Assembly: GCA_938091155.1 (NCBI GenBank)
Contig: CALKOP010000195.1
Coordinates: forward strand, 1 to 32,664
Origin: an uncultured Flavobacteriales bacterium
Lineage (GTDB): Bacteria; Bacteroidota; Bacteroidia; Flavobacteriales_G; Salibacteraceae
Length of the DNA: 32,664 nucleotides
Direction: 5' to 3'
The stretch's first letter is position 1. The number at the start of each line of letters is the position of its first letter. Positions 17,974 to 27,214 of the stretch are shown one piece after another. The position numbers and the translations under genes are program-made. The notes below the pieces were generated by a model. The model did not search any database and was not told the DNA's origin. It worked only from the letters and a program-made list of their open reading frames with translations.

Positions 17974-20900
17974 ATGAGCACATTTACAGAATACGATGGA
18001 TTGAACTTGCCCAACATTGCGGAGCAAGTATTAGAGAAGTGGAAGGCCAACAAGACCTTTGAACAGAGCATGAGCAGCCGAGAAGGCAAGCCAAGCTATG
18101 TTTTTTATGAAGGCCCACCTTCGGCCAACGGAATGCCAGGCATACACCACGTGATGGCACGTACCATAAAAGATCTTTTTTGCCGCTATAAAACTCAGCA
18201 AGGTTTCCAGGTGATGCGAAAAGCTGGCTGGGACACACACGGACTGCCAGTAGAACTAGGGGTTGAGAAAGAGCTAGGCATTACCAAGGAGGACATTGGA
18301 ACTAAAATTTCTATTGCTGATTACAACAAGGCTTGTCGCGAAGCGGTCATGCGCTACACTGCTGAGTGGCGAGACGTAACCGAAAAGATGGGCTACTGGG
18401 TGGACATGGACGAGCCCTATGTTACCTATGAAAAGAACTATATCGAGTCTGTTTGGTGGTTACTTGGCCAGATGTATGAAAAGAATTTGCTTTACAAAGG
18501 CTATACGATACAACCCTATTCTCCAGCCGCTGGCACGGGTTTAAGTTCACATGAACTGAATCTGCCTGGAACGTACAAGGATGTGAAGGATACGAGTTGT
18601 ACTGCGCTTTTTAAGGTTATGGCAGACGATAAGCTTAAGAACCTAAACGGTGAGTTGTTTGCCTTAGCCGAAACTGGATCGTTGCACTTTGTTGCTTGGA
18701 CTACTACACCATGGACCTTGTCATCTAATACGGCTCTAACCATAGGCGCTAAGATCGATTATGTGGTGGTGGACACGTTCAACCCATATACAGCAGACAA
18801 GCAACAAATAGTATTAGCCGAGGCGCTATTATCCAAGTACTTTAAATCTGACGGATTAGAAGCGGATATGGCTTTTAGCGCTTCTGACAAAATCCTTCCA
18901 TACCGAGTTCTTCAAAAACTAAAAGGATCCGATCTAGTTGGCCTTCAATACGAGCAATTGTTACCATACGCAGCTCCAATGTATGATGCGGACATGGCAT
19001 TTCAAGTCATTGCCGGTGATTTTGTAACCACTGAAGACGGTACAGGAATCGTACACACAGCTCCTACGTTTGGAGCGGATGACATGCAAGTAGCAAAGGC
19101 CGCTGGCGTGCCGCCGCTGATGGTTGAAAACGAAAGTGGTGATCCAGTGCCATTGGTAGATCTGCGTGGTCGGTTTGTAGCAGAAGTAAATGACCCTGTG
19201 TGGGGATTTGCAGGCGAGCCCGTGAAAGCGGAATACCTATCGGATGAGGAAAAGAATGCCGAATTCGAAAAGCAGAAAATCAGTCTGAAAGAGTATATCC
19301 CAAACCTGAGCAATTACCTCAGCGTAGATGAGCGAATTTCATTGAAGCTGAAACTAGAAGGCAAGGCTTTTAAAGTCGAAAAATACCAGCACAACTATCC
19401 GCACTGTTGGCGCACCGACAAGCCGATTCTCTATTATCCTTTAGACTCTTGGTTCATCAAATCTACTGCTGCTAAAAGCAAAATGATTGAGCTGAACAAG
19501 ACCATCAATTGGAAACCAGAAAGCACAGGAACCGGTCGGTTTGGAAACTGGCTCGAATACCTAAATGATTGGAACTTAAGCCGATCAAGATATTGGGGGA
19601 CTCCGCTACCCATTTGGAGAACGGGTCCTTACGGTCCATTAATGGAAGAATGTGTTGGCGCTGTAGATGAGTTCACAGAAAAAAACGCCTACTACATCAG
19701 CGAGGAGTGTTTGGATGAGAATGGAAATCGATTTGATGGTCAATCTTTAAGAAAGCACTTAGGTGAAATGCGACTGCAAGGCGAAAATGTGAACAACGTT
19801 TGGAACGACCTGATTCGCAGCAAGAAGATTGTCTTTTTCGCGACTCTTCCAAAGGAACAGGTGGACCTGCATCGACCTTTTGTTGACTACATCATCTTTT
19901 TCCGCAGTGGAATGGTAATGGCGCGTGAGCTCGATTTAATTGATGTTTGGTTTGACAGTGGCGCAATGCCCTATGCCCAATGGCACTATCCATTCGAGAA
20001 CAAAGAAATGGTTGATGGAGGCAAGTCCTTTCCAGCAGATTTTATTGCAGAAGGTGTGGATCAAACTCGAGGATGGTTCTACACATTACATGCTATTTCG
20101 ACCATCATTAAAGGGTCTGTGGCATATAAAAATGTGGTCAGTAATGGACTTGTTCTGGACAAAAACGGACAGAAAATGTCCAAGCGATTGGGCAATGCTG
20201 CCGATCCGTTCGAGACCATGAAAACATACGGAGCTGACGCTACGCGTTGGTATATGATTACAAATGCGCCACCTTGGGATAACTTAAAATTTGATACGGA
20301 CGGCATCAATGAAGTACAACGTAAATATTTCCGCGCATTGCATAATAGCTACTCCTTTTTCGCACTTTACGCCAATGTGGATAAGTTCACACACGCAGAT
20401 AACTTAATTCCATTGTCAGATAGACCCGAGATTGATCAATGGATCATTTCAAGATTAAACTCCATAATAAAGGAGGTGGAAGAAGCTTTTGAAGCATATG
20501 AACCTACGCGAGCAGGACGATCCATTCAAGACTTTGTAGTAGATGAGTTGAGCAACTGGTATGTGCGCTTGTGCAGAAGACGTTTCTGGAAAGGTGATTA
20601 TTCAGAAGATAAGATTGCTGCCTACCAGACATTATATCAATGCTTGGTCACAATTGCCAAGCTGAGTGCGCCAATTGCTCCGTTTTACTCGGAACAATTG
20701 TTCTCAGATCTGAATGGAATATCTGGATTAGAAAGGGAAGATTCAGTGCATATTGCTGGCTGGCCAAACGTGGATGAAAGCGCCATAGACATGGCTCTTG
20801 AACAACGAATGGCTTTAGCACAAACGGCTTCGTCACTGGCACTTTCTTTACGAAAGAAAGAGAATATCCGAGTTCGTCAACCTTTGCAGAAAATGATGGT

Positions 20901-21540
20901 TCCGGTAATTAACGCGGAGTTTGAACGACATCTAAAGCAGGTCGAATCGCTCATTCTAGGCGAGGTAAATGTGAAAGAGTTGGAATATGTAAATGATTCC
21001 AATGTCTTCGTAAAAAGTATTAAACCAAACTTTAAGGCCCTTGGGCCAAAAGTGGGCAAGAATATGAAGGCACTTTCTGCTTTGGTCAGTCAGTTTGGGC
21101 AGGGGGAAATTCAGCAAATTGAGCGTGAGAGCAAGATTACTCTAGACTTAGATGGGGCTTCTTTTGACCTAATGGCCGAAGATGTTGAAATCAGCACAAA
21201 AGACATCCCTGGTTGGACTGTTGCTAGTGAAGGCAATGTTACTGTTGCCATGGATATTACTATCAGCCCTGAACTTAGATCAGAGGGTATTGCCAGAGAA
21301 CTTGTGAACCGCATTCAGAACCTGAGAAAAGACAGCGGTATGGAAGTAACGGATCGAATCAATCTTTACGTTGAAAATCAACCTGAGATAGAGGGTTCAG
21401 TCAATATCAATAAAAATTATATTTGTGCGGAAACGCTGACAAACGAATTGTTCGTGAAGTCAGAATTGACGGAAGATTCAGCGATTGAGGTAGAGATTGA
21501 AGAAGGCGTCAAAACAAAGATTTTTATTGAAAAAATTTAG
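17974..21540 (+). CDS. ileS: Isoleucyl-tRNA synthetase
   Basis: EGPPSANGMPGIHHVMAR (HIGH), GWDTHGLPVE, WTTTPWTLSSNTAL editing domain, DVWFDSGAMPYAQWHYPFE, NGQKMSKRLGNAADP (KMSKS). ORF track start is 17956; MSTFTEYDGLNLP at 17974 is the likely start. Confidence 0.97.
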   Translation: MSTFTEYDGLNLPNIAEQVLEKWKANKTFEQSMSSREGKPSYVFYEGPPSANGMPGIHHVMARTIKDLFCRYKTQQGFQVMRKAGWDTHGLPVELGVEKELGITKEDIGTKISIADYNKACREAVMRYTAEWRDVTEKMGYWVDMDEPYVTYEKNYIESVWWLLGQMYEKNLLYKGYTIQPYSPAAGTGLSSHELNLPGTYKDVKDTSCTALFKVMADDKLKNLNGELFALAETGSLHFVAWTTTPWTLSSNTALTIGAKIDYVVVDTFNPYTADKQQIVLAEALLSKYFKSDGLEADMAFSASDKILPYRVLQKLKGSDLVGLQYEQLLPYAAPMYDADMAFQVIAGDFVTTEDGTGIVHTAPTFGADDMQVAKAAGVPPLMVENESGDPVPLVDLRGRFVAEVNDPVWGFAGEPVKAEYLSDEEKNAEFEKQKISLKEYIPNLSNYLSVDERISLKLKLEGKAFKVEKYQHNYPHCWRTDKPILYYPLDSWFIKSTAAKSKMIELNKTINWKPESTGTGRFGNWLEYLNDWNLSRSRYWGTPLPIWRTGPYGPLMEECVGAVDEFTEKNAYYISEECLDENGNRFDGQSLRKHLGEMRLQGENVNNVWNDLIRSKKIVFFATLPKEQVDLHRPFVDYIIFFRSGMVMARELDLIDVWFDSGAMPYAQWHYPFENKEMVDGGKSFPADFIAEGVDQTRGWFYTLHAISTIIKGSVAYKNVVSNGLVLDKNGQKMSKRLGNAADPFETMKTYGADATRWYMITNAPPWDNLKFDTDGINEVQRKYFRALHNSYSFFALYANVDKFTHADNLIPLSDRPEIDQWIISRLNSIIKEVEEAFEAYEPTRAGRSIQDFVVDELSNWYVRLCRRRFWKGDYSEDKIAAYQTLYQCLVTIAKLSAPIAPFYSEQLFSDLNGISGLEREDSVHIAGWPNVDESAIDMALEQRMALAQTASSLALSLRKKENIRVRQPLQKMMVPVINAEFERHLKQVESLILGEVNVKELEYVNDSNVFVKSIKPNFKALGPKVGKNMKALSALVSQFGQGEIQQIERESKITLDLDGASFDLMAEDVEISTKDIPGWTVASEGNVTVAMDITISPELRSEGIARELVNRIQNLRKDSGMEVTDRINLYVENQPEIEGSVNINKNYICAETLTNELFVKSELTEDSAIEVEIEEGVKTKIFIEKI

Positions 21541-21551
21541 AATTAGGAAAA

Positions 21552-21935
21552 ATGGCGGATAAGGAGAAAACACGGTATTCAGACGCTGAGCTAGAAGAGT
21601 TCAAGGCCATCATCAACTCAAAGTTGACAGAGGCAAAGACCGATTTAGATCTATTGAACGACACCATGTCGTTGAAGGACGATAACGGTACGGATGATAC
21701 ATCTCCTAGCTTCAAACTGATCGAAGACGGCTCAGATGTTTTGTCTCGCGAAGAGACTTCACAGCTCGCTGTTCGTCAGGAAAAATTCGTTAAGAGTTTG
21801 AATGAGGCTTTGATTCGGATTGAAAATCACAACTACGGTATTTGCCGAGTTACTAATAAACTCATTTCAAAAGAAAGATTGCGAATCGTACCACACGCCA
21901 CATTGAGCATTGAGGCGAAGAGGCTACAGTCTTAA
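21552..21935 (+). CDS. TraR/DksA family C4-type zinc-finger-like protein
   Basis: NHNYGICRVTNKLISKERLRIVPHATLSIEAKRLQ C-terminal DksA/TraR signature with reduced Cys content; lies between ileS and lspA. Confidence 0.85.
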   Translation: MADKEKTRYSDAELEEFKAIINSKLTEAKTDLDLLNDTMSLKDDNGTDDTSPSFKLIEDGSDVLSREETSQLAVRQEKFVKSLNEALIRIENHNYGICRVTNKLISKERLRIVPHATLSIEAKRLQS

Positions 21936-21944
21936 AACCAGCAC

Positions 21945-22649
21945 ATGATAAAAATTGAAGGCGAACAGGCCGCAGGCAATCGCCACTGGTTAGCGCTAGC
22001 CGTTATTCTCAGTGTAATTCTATTTGACCAGATTTTCAAAATTTGGATCAAAACGAATATGTATCTCGGTCAAGAATTTTCTGTTTTTGGCAATTGGTTC
22101 ATCATCCATTTTGTGGAGAATAATGGAATGGCATTCGGCCTAGAGTTCGGAGGTGACATGGGTAAAATTGTGCTTAGTGTATTCCGAATCATAGCCGTTA
22201 GTGCCATTGGATATTACCTGTTCTCATATGCCAAAAAAGGGGCGAAAGTTGGGCTCATCATAGCCGGTTCTTTGATTTTTTCCGGAGCCTTAGGAAACAT
22301 TCTTGATTCTGCTTTTTACGGGCTCATTTTCAATGACAGTTACCATCAAATTTCGGAGTTCATGCCTGCCGATGGGGGTTACGCACCCTTCTTATTTGGC
22401 AAAGTGGTAGACATGCTATACTTCCCTATGTTTAGTGGAACTTTTCCGGACTGGTTACCCATTTGGGGTGGTGACAATTACTTATTCTTCAGGCCTGTAT
22501 TCAACATTGCCGATACGGCTATTTCTGTGGGTATCGGTATGATTATCGTTTTCCAAAAGCGGTTTTTTGAGGAAGAAACAAAAAGTGAAGAAGTGGGTGC
22601 TGAGGAAGGTCAGAATGACCAAGAGACAGAAAGCTCGAGTGGAATATAG
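21945..22649 (+). CDS. lspA: Lipoprotein signal peptidase (signal peptidase II)
   Basis: FDQIFKIWIKTNM, FIIHFVENNGMAFGLEF, GALGNILDSAFYG and FNIADTAISVG catalytic-Asp motifs. Confidence 0.95.
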   Translation: MIKIEGEQAAGNRHWLALAVILSVILFDQIFKIWIKTNMYLGQEFSVFGNWFIIHFVENNGMAFGLEFGGDMGKIVLSVFRIIAVSAIGYYLFSYAKKGAKVGLIIAGSLIFSGALGNILDSAFYGLIFNDSYHQISEFMPADGGYAPFLFGKVVDMLYFPMFSGTFPDWLPIWGGDNYLFFRPVFNIADTAISVGIGMIIVFQKRFFEEETKSEEVGAEEGQNDQETESSSGI

Positions 22650-22978
22650 CTCGTTGTGAATCGGCTTTCCTGCTTTTGAATTGTCTCAGAAAACGCATTG
22701 CCCTCTTCATCTATTAATCCTACCCATCCGTGATTCTCAGTTTTGAGTTTCACAAAACCATTGCGAAAGCGCGCAGAAGCTCTACAACCAATTTGTTTAG
22801 TAAGCATCCCTGTTATTGACGGAGTACACTCCATGAACAACCCATCATATGACTGAAAGCTAACCTCTCCACTTGCCACAATCCCGCCAGAACTAGAAGT
22901 TTGTGTAGCACACGAAAGCCAACCTACTGACGAATTCATTTGTAATTTAAGTCGCTTTACGCTTGATGGGTTTGTCAT
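22610..22978 (-). CDS. C-terminal half of a split outer-membrane beta-barrel protein
   Basis: 122-aa ORF ending ELSVSWSF (C-terminal aromatic OMP signature), no signal peptide, starts by ATGA overlap with the upstream ORF. Confidence 0.55.
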   Translation of the reverse strand: MTNPSSVKRLKLQMNSSVGWLSCATQTSSSGGIVASGEVSFQSYDGLFMECTPSITGMLTKQIGCRASARFRNGFVKLKTENHGWVGLIDEEGNAFSETIQKQESRFTTSYIPLELSVSWSF

Positions 22979-23295
22979 CTAGATTCGATAATGCATCCAA
23001 GCTTCCTCCAATTTAACCCATATGATTGACTCACCCTTGAAGGTTTGGATTCTACAAATCGTTTTTCATACTGAATAGATGTTCCAATCCAGTGCCTGTT
23101 CTTAAACCGATGATAATAAGCTAAGCCCGTTGGTGTTGTGCTCACAATTGGTCGCTGAATCATAAAGGAAAACGATGTTCGGACAATAGGAATTGAAAGC
23201 TCATTCTGCGAAAGTTCATGTGCAGACCCCTCTTGAGCTTCCGAAATAATGGGAAGATAAAGACACATAAACAGTATGGCATGCTTAATTCGCAA
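22975..23295 (-). CDS. N-terminal half of a split outer-membrane beta-barrel protein
   Basis: Signal-like LRIKHAILFMCLYLPIISEAQ from a possible TTG start near 23295; truncated at TGA overlapping the next ATG; start site uncertain. Confidence 0.5.
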   Translation of the reverse strand: MRIKHAILFMCLYLPIISEAQEGSAHELSQNELSIPIVRTSFSFMIQRPIVSTTPTGLAYYHRFKNRHWIGTSIQYEKRFVESKPSRVSQSYGLNWRKLGCIIESR

Positions 23296-25036
23296 CAAAC
23301 ACCATTTTCTTTGAGTCCACCACTTGATTATCAATCACAAGCGAATACATGTAGGTTCCTGTTCTACCATAACCGTGATCATAAATGACCTCATTGGCTC
23401 CTAACCGAATGGGCGTCTTCTGCTCATAAATGACCGCTCCGTTAATGTCTTGAATGCGAACAATCGCCTCCGCATTAACCGGCATTTCATGCACGATAAA
23501 GACGATTGAAGTTGTCTCATCAAAAGGGTTTGGTCGATTTTGCAGCAACTCAATTCCTGTCTTGACCATATTTGGTTCATCTAGCCCCACAAAATCCTGG
23601 TATTGTTCTTCCGAGAATAAGCTTTCTACTCCCATTTCATTTACAAAAGCGGCAGAAACGAAGTAAGTGAATCCAAGTGCTACATCAAAACTAGTTTCGA
23701 GGGTTGAGCTATAAATAACGGTATCCCAATCGTTGGTTTCTGTGCGCAACGCAATGGCTATTTCGCTGTATTCGCAACTTGGCTCACTCAAGGTAACTTT
23801 CAGCGTTTTCCAATCCGTTTGGGCCATAGTTATCCCTTCTGGCTGACATACATTTTGTGCAATCATGTTAGCGGCATTCCCATTTATCGCAGCATTTCGA
23901 GCTAGGTAATTAAAGTCCACAAACCAAGTATCAAACTCTCCATCATTGTTAGTGTCTTCGCCTAAAACATCATCACTAGTGTGCTGACGGTCGTGGTAAT
24001 TGGCATCCGCAGTATTAGCGTTTCCATGCTCATTCGCACTCGTAAAACGCATTGCCGCAAATCCTCTTTGTCGAAAGGGAATATGATCGCTTCCCCGTCC
24101 CGTTCTATCTTCTGCTGACATAATAGTCACTTGCATGGGTACGGTAACGAGACCCCTGAGTTCTTGGTCATATTGAAGTTTAATGTATCGAGCCAGTTGC
24201 TTGTTTTGTGAGAAAATAGTCCCCGAGCTAAAAAGTCGCACCTGGATGCTATCCACGTCATTCTCAGTTGGGCATGAAGGTTCAGAACTTGTAGCTCCAC
24301 AAATTACTCCTCCAATAACATCATTGTTTAAGACAGCAGCCACTTCCACGTCATTATCAACACAATAATCTGCCATGGCAATGGCGCCATTTAGACCTTG
24401 CTCTTCCGCGGTGGTCAACATAAAAAGAATGGTTCTATCAAATTGATACTTTGACATAACCCTTGCCAATTCTAGAACCAGCGCGCTTCCGCTTCCATTG
24501 TCTTCCATTCCGTGAGCCGCGCATTCAACATCACAAGATGTAGCGCAACGGCTGTCAAAATGCGCCTCAATAATGACAATGCCCGCAGGCGTATTGGCGG
24601 CATCTACGGCCGAACCTGGTAAAATTGCCACAATGTTTTTGTGCTTATCCATGCCACATATTTCTCGCTCCCAATTCAAGTAACTAACCACTAAGCGATT
24701 ATTGTTCTCCTCGCTGATTCGAGTAAATCGGCTCAAAGCCCAAGTGCGAGCTGCACCGATTCCCGTGCTAACAGACAATGTATCAGATCCCGAATTTCTT
24801 GTTTCAAATTGGCTCATCCGCTCTAGATATGATCGAAGTGAGTCAGCATTAATCTTTTGCTCTATGAGCCTGGATGTTTTTTGTGGAGTAACATTTACAA
24901 TCCCTTCATAATCCCCTAGATTATAATTACCGTCTAAAACAATGGCAGCAATTTGATTGGAGAAATGAATGTTGGTCTGTGCAACAGAAAGTTGAACAAT
25001 CGCAAAATAAGCTAGAATCAAGTGCAGGTTTTTCAT
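23285..25036 (-). CDS. M28 family zinc peptidase, secreted, T9SS C-terminal sorting domain
   Basis: Signal peptide MKNLHLILAYFAIVQLSVAQ (start at 25036); EAHFDSRC, MEDNGSGSALVLELARV, TTAEEQGLNGA, NNDVIGG, GSDHIPFRQRGF metal/active-site motifs; C-terminal RPNPFDETTSIVFIV...MYSLVIDNQVVDSKKMVFVAN. Confidence 0.92.
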   Translation of the reverse strand: MKNLHLILAYFAIVQLSVAQTNIHFSNQIAAIVLDGNYNLGDYEGIVNVTPQKTSRLIEQKINADSLRSYLERMSQFETRNSGSDTLSVSTGIGAARTWALSRFTRISEENNNRLVVSYLNWEREICGMDKHKNIVAILPGSAVDAANTPAGIVIIEAHFDSRCATSCDVECAAHGMEDNGSGSALVLELARVMSKYQFDRTILFMLTTAEEQGLNGAIAMADYCVDNDVEVAAVLNNDVIGGVICGATSSEPSCPTENDVDSIQVRLFSSGTIFSQNKQLARYIKLQYDQELRGLVTVPMQVTIMSAEDRTGRGSDHIPFRQRGFAAMRFTSANEHGNANTADANYHDRQHTSDDVLGEDTNNDGEFDTWFVDFNYLARNAAINGNAANMIAQNVCQPEGITMAQTDWKTLKVTLSEPSCEYSEIAIALRTETNDWDTVIYSSTLETSFDVALGFTYFVSAAFVNEMGVESLFSEEQYQDFVGLDEPNMVKTGIELLQNRPNPFDETTSIVFIVHEMPVNAEAIVRIQDINGAVIYEQKTPIRLGANEVIYDHGYGRTGTYMYSLVIDNQVVDSKKMVFVAN

Positions 25037-25122
25037 GACCAAAAGATTATAGGTGAAAATTAAGGATTTACATCTGCTTTTGTTCAAGTGAACTATTACG
25101 GCTAGTACATTCGCCATTCATT

Positions 25123-25428
25123 ATGAGTACAGCCAATCCATCTAAAGCTTATAGGGCTTTTATCTTGATATCACGAGCAGAGGGCGTGTCTTACCTACTA
25201 CTTTTAGGAATTGCAATGCCGTTAAAGTATGCGCTAGACATGCCGCTCATGGTAAAGTATGTCGGCTGGGCGCATGGTGTTTTATTCATCGCCTACATCG
25301 TTCAATTGCTTTATGTAAGCTTTAAGCTGAAGTGGAACGAAATCCGAATCATTCTGGGCTTTATCGCCTCACTACTGCCGCTTGGCCCATTCATATTTGA
25401 ATGGCTAATCGGTAAAGAAAAAATTTAG
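25123..25428 (+). CDS. DUF3817 domain-containing membrane protein
   Basis: RAEGVSYLLLLGIAMPLKYALDMPLMVKYVGWAHGVLFIAYI...FIASLLPLGPFIFEWLI matches the DUF3817 pattern. Confidence 0.88.
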   Translation: MSTANPSKAYRAFILISRAEGVSYLLLLGIAMPLKYALDMPLMVKYVGWAHGVLFIAYIVQLLYVSFKLKWNEIRIILGFIASLLPLGPFIFEWLIGKEKI

Positions 25429-26024
25429 CCTTCTGGCTGTGTAGCTCGCTGAAGCTTTCTAGCAGATGTCAACCTACCACTTAAATAGGCCGTTTCCTCG
25501 TCAGTCATGGTAACCGTTGTCCATTCTTCTGGGAGCGGGTCACCATCAAAACTCATTCTGGCATATGAGCTCAGCTGCGAGCCATTATCCTCAAAGTAAA
25601 ATTTGTAATTGCGGTGACTTGAACCCTGCTCAAAACCACAGTCCACGTTAGTTGTCTCATGCTCAGAGTAAAAAAGCTTACCCTTTTTATCATAATGCCA
25701 AGTGTGCACCTCTTTTAAATTGCCCTTACCCATTATTTCCAATTTAGCCAAGGCTGTATCGCTACCATTTATTTTATAGAATATGGAACCTGTCACATCG
25801 CCTTCTGTCCAGGTGTCTGTCTCACTAAAATATGATTCATCCATGATCAACATGTCTTTCAAGTCATCGAGGGCGCTTTCGAGTGGCTCTAAAAAGAAAT
25901 TTCTGTTTTTGATCGGGAGTTTATCCGTTATTGACTCCTCAATTTTTCCTTCCTCAGCAACGGGATCCGTGCAGCTCACAATAAATCCAAGGAATAAAAA
26001 GGTTAAAATATAAGCTTGCTTCAT
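25425..26024 (-). CDS. Putative lipoprotein, unknown function
   Basis: MKQAYILTFLFLGFIVSCTDP lipoprotein signal; translationally coupled (ATGA) to asd. Confidence 0.7.
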   Translation of the reverse strand: MKQAYILTFLFLGFIVSCTDPVAEEGKIEESITDKLPIKNRNFFLEPLESALDDLKDMLIMDESYFSETDTWTEGDVTGSIFYKINGSDTALAKLEIMGKGNLKEVHTWHYDKKGKLFYSEHETTNVDCGFEQGSSHRNYKFYFEDNGSQLSSYARMSFDGDPLPEEWTTVTMTDEETAYLSGRLTSARKLQRATQPEG

Positions 26025-27007
26025 TTTTTTAAGTCTTTGATAATTTCAGCGATTTGAACGGCATTTGTAGCAGCGCCTTTCCTCAAGTTATCCGACACCA
26101 CCCACATGTTGAATGCTTGTTCACGCGTGAAATCTCTACGAATTCTACCTACAAAAACCTCATCCTTGCCTTCTGCATATAGTGGCATGGGATAGGTATT
26201 GGTATCGGGTAGATCTTGGAGCTTGATACCTGGTGTTTCTGCCATTAACCTACGGATATTTTGCAACTCAAATGGTTTTTTCGTTTCCACATTTATTGCC
26301 TCACTATGTCCTCCTTTTACTGGAACGCGAACCACCGTTGCTGTTACTTTGATAGTCTCGTCGCCCAAAATTTTCTTTGTCTCATCTACCAGCTTTTGCT
26401 CTTCTGTGGTGTAGCCATCTTCTTGAAAATCGCCACCATGAGGCAGACAATTCATGTCGATAGGATATGGATATACCATCTCAATTTTCCGGTTTTCACG
26501 TTCTCCATTCATTTGGTCAATGGCAGCCACCCCAGTACCTGAAACACTTTGATAGGTGGATACAACAACACGGTCAATTCCGAAATTACGGTGGATGGGT
26601 AATAGCGCTAACACCATCTGAATCGCACTGCAATTGGGGTTTGCGATGATTTTATCATCCAAGGTAATTGTATCACCATTAATCTCAGGGACGATCAATT
26701 TTATATCCGAGTCCATTCTCCAAGCAGAAGAATTATCAACTACAATTGTGTCAACCGAGGCAAATTTTGGTGCCCATTCTTTGGAAATTGACCCTCCAGC
26801 TAAAAACAGGGCAATATCGGGTCGAAGGCTTACCGCCTGCGCAAGCCCTATGACTTTGTGCTTGATTCCGCCAAATTCGATTTCCTTCCCCACAGACCGT
26901 TCAGATGCCACGCAAAAAAGCTCCGTAATTGGAAAACTACGTTCCGCTAACACCTTCAACATCACCTGGCCTACCATACCGGTAGCACCAACAACTGCGA
27001 TTCGCAT
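26021..27007 (-). CDS. asd: Aspartate-semialdehyde dehydrogenase
   Basis: MRIAVVGATGMVGQVMLKVLAERSFP, NPNCSAIQMVLAL (active-site Cys), YQSVSGTGVAA, VRVPVKGGHSEAINVE, VGRIRRD. Confidence 0.96.
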   Translation of the reverse strand: MRIAVVGATGMVGQVMLKVLAERSFPITELFCVASERSVGKEIEFGGIKHKVIGLAQAVSLRPDIALFLAGGSISKEWAPKFASVDTIVVDNSSAWRMDSDIKLIVPEINGDTITLDDKIIANPNCSAIQMVLALLPIHRNFGIDRVVVSTYQSVSGTGVAAIDQMNGERENRKIEMVYPYPIDMNCLPHGGDFQEDGYTTEEQKLVDETKKILGDETIKVTATVVRVPVKGGHSEAINVETKKPFELQNIRRLMAETPGIKLQDLPDTNTYPMPLYAEGKDEVFVGRIRRDFTREQAFNMWVVSDNLRKGAATNAVQIAEIIKDLKK

Positions 27008-27157
27008 GATTTATTGATTCTTTAATTCGTGCCCAAAACTAGGATAATTACATTTGCTTGATTCCCAACAAACACCAGGGTTTTGAGGCAGATACTAATA
27101 CTTTTCATACTGATTCCAGTCCTTGGTTTTAGCCAGGGATCTATACTTTCTTAATCT

Positions 27158-27173
27158 ATTGATAACAATCAAT
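27158..27173. repeat. Short perfect inverted repeat ATTGAT-AACA-ATCAAT
   Basis: Read directly; located about 40 nt upstream of the likely ATG (27215) of the T9SS cargo gene. Confidence 0.6.
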
Positions 27174-27214
27174 CCAATGACTTGGTTAATCTTTGCCCAC
27201 AAATAGCTCTAAAA

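Noticed and set aside
19600-19960. Possible unusual insertion in IleS between the WGTPLPIW and DVWFDSG motifs
   Set aside because: This connective segment is variable in eukaryote-like (type 2) IleS of Bacteroidota; motifs on both sides are intact, so I treat it as ordinary variation.
17984-21314. Multiple short ORFs opposite or within ileS
   Set aside because: All are shadow frames of the ileS coding sequence.
26199-27017. Plus-strand ORFs opposite asd
   Set aside because: Antisense of a strongly conserved gene, no own evidence.
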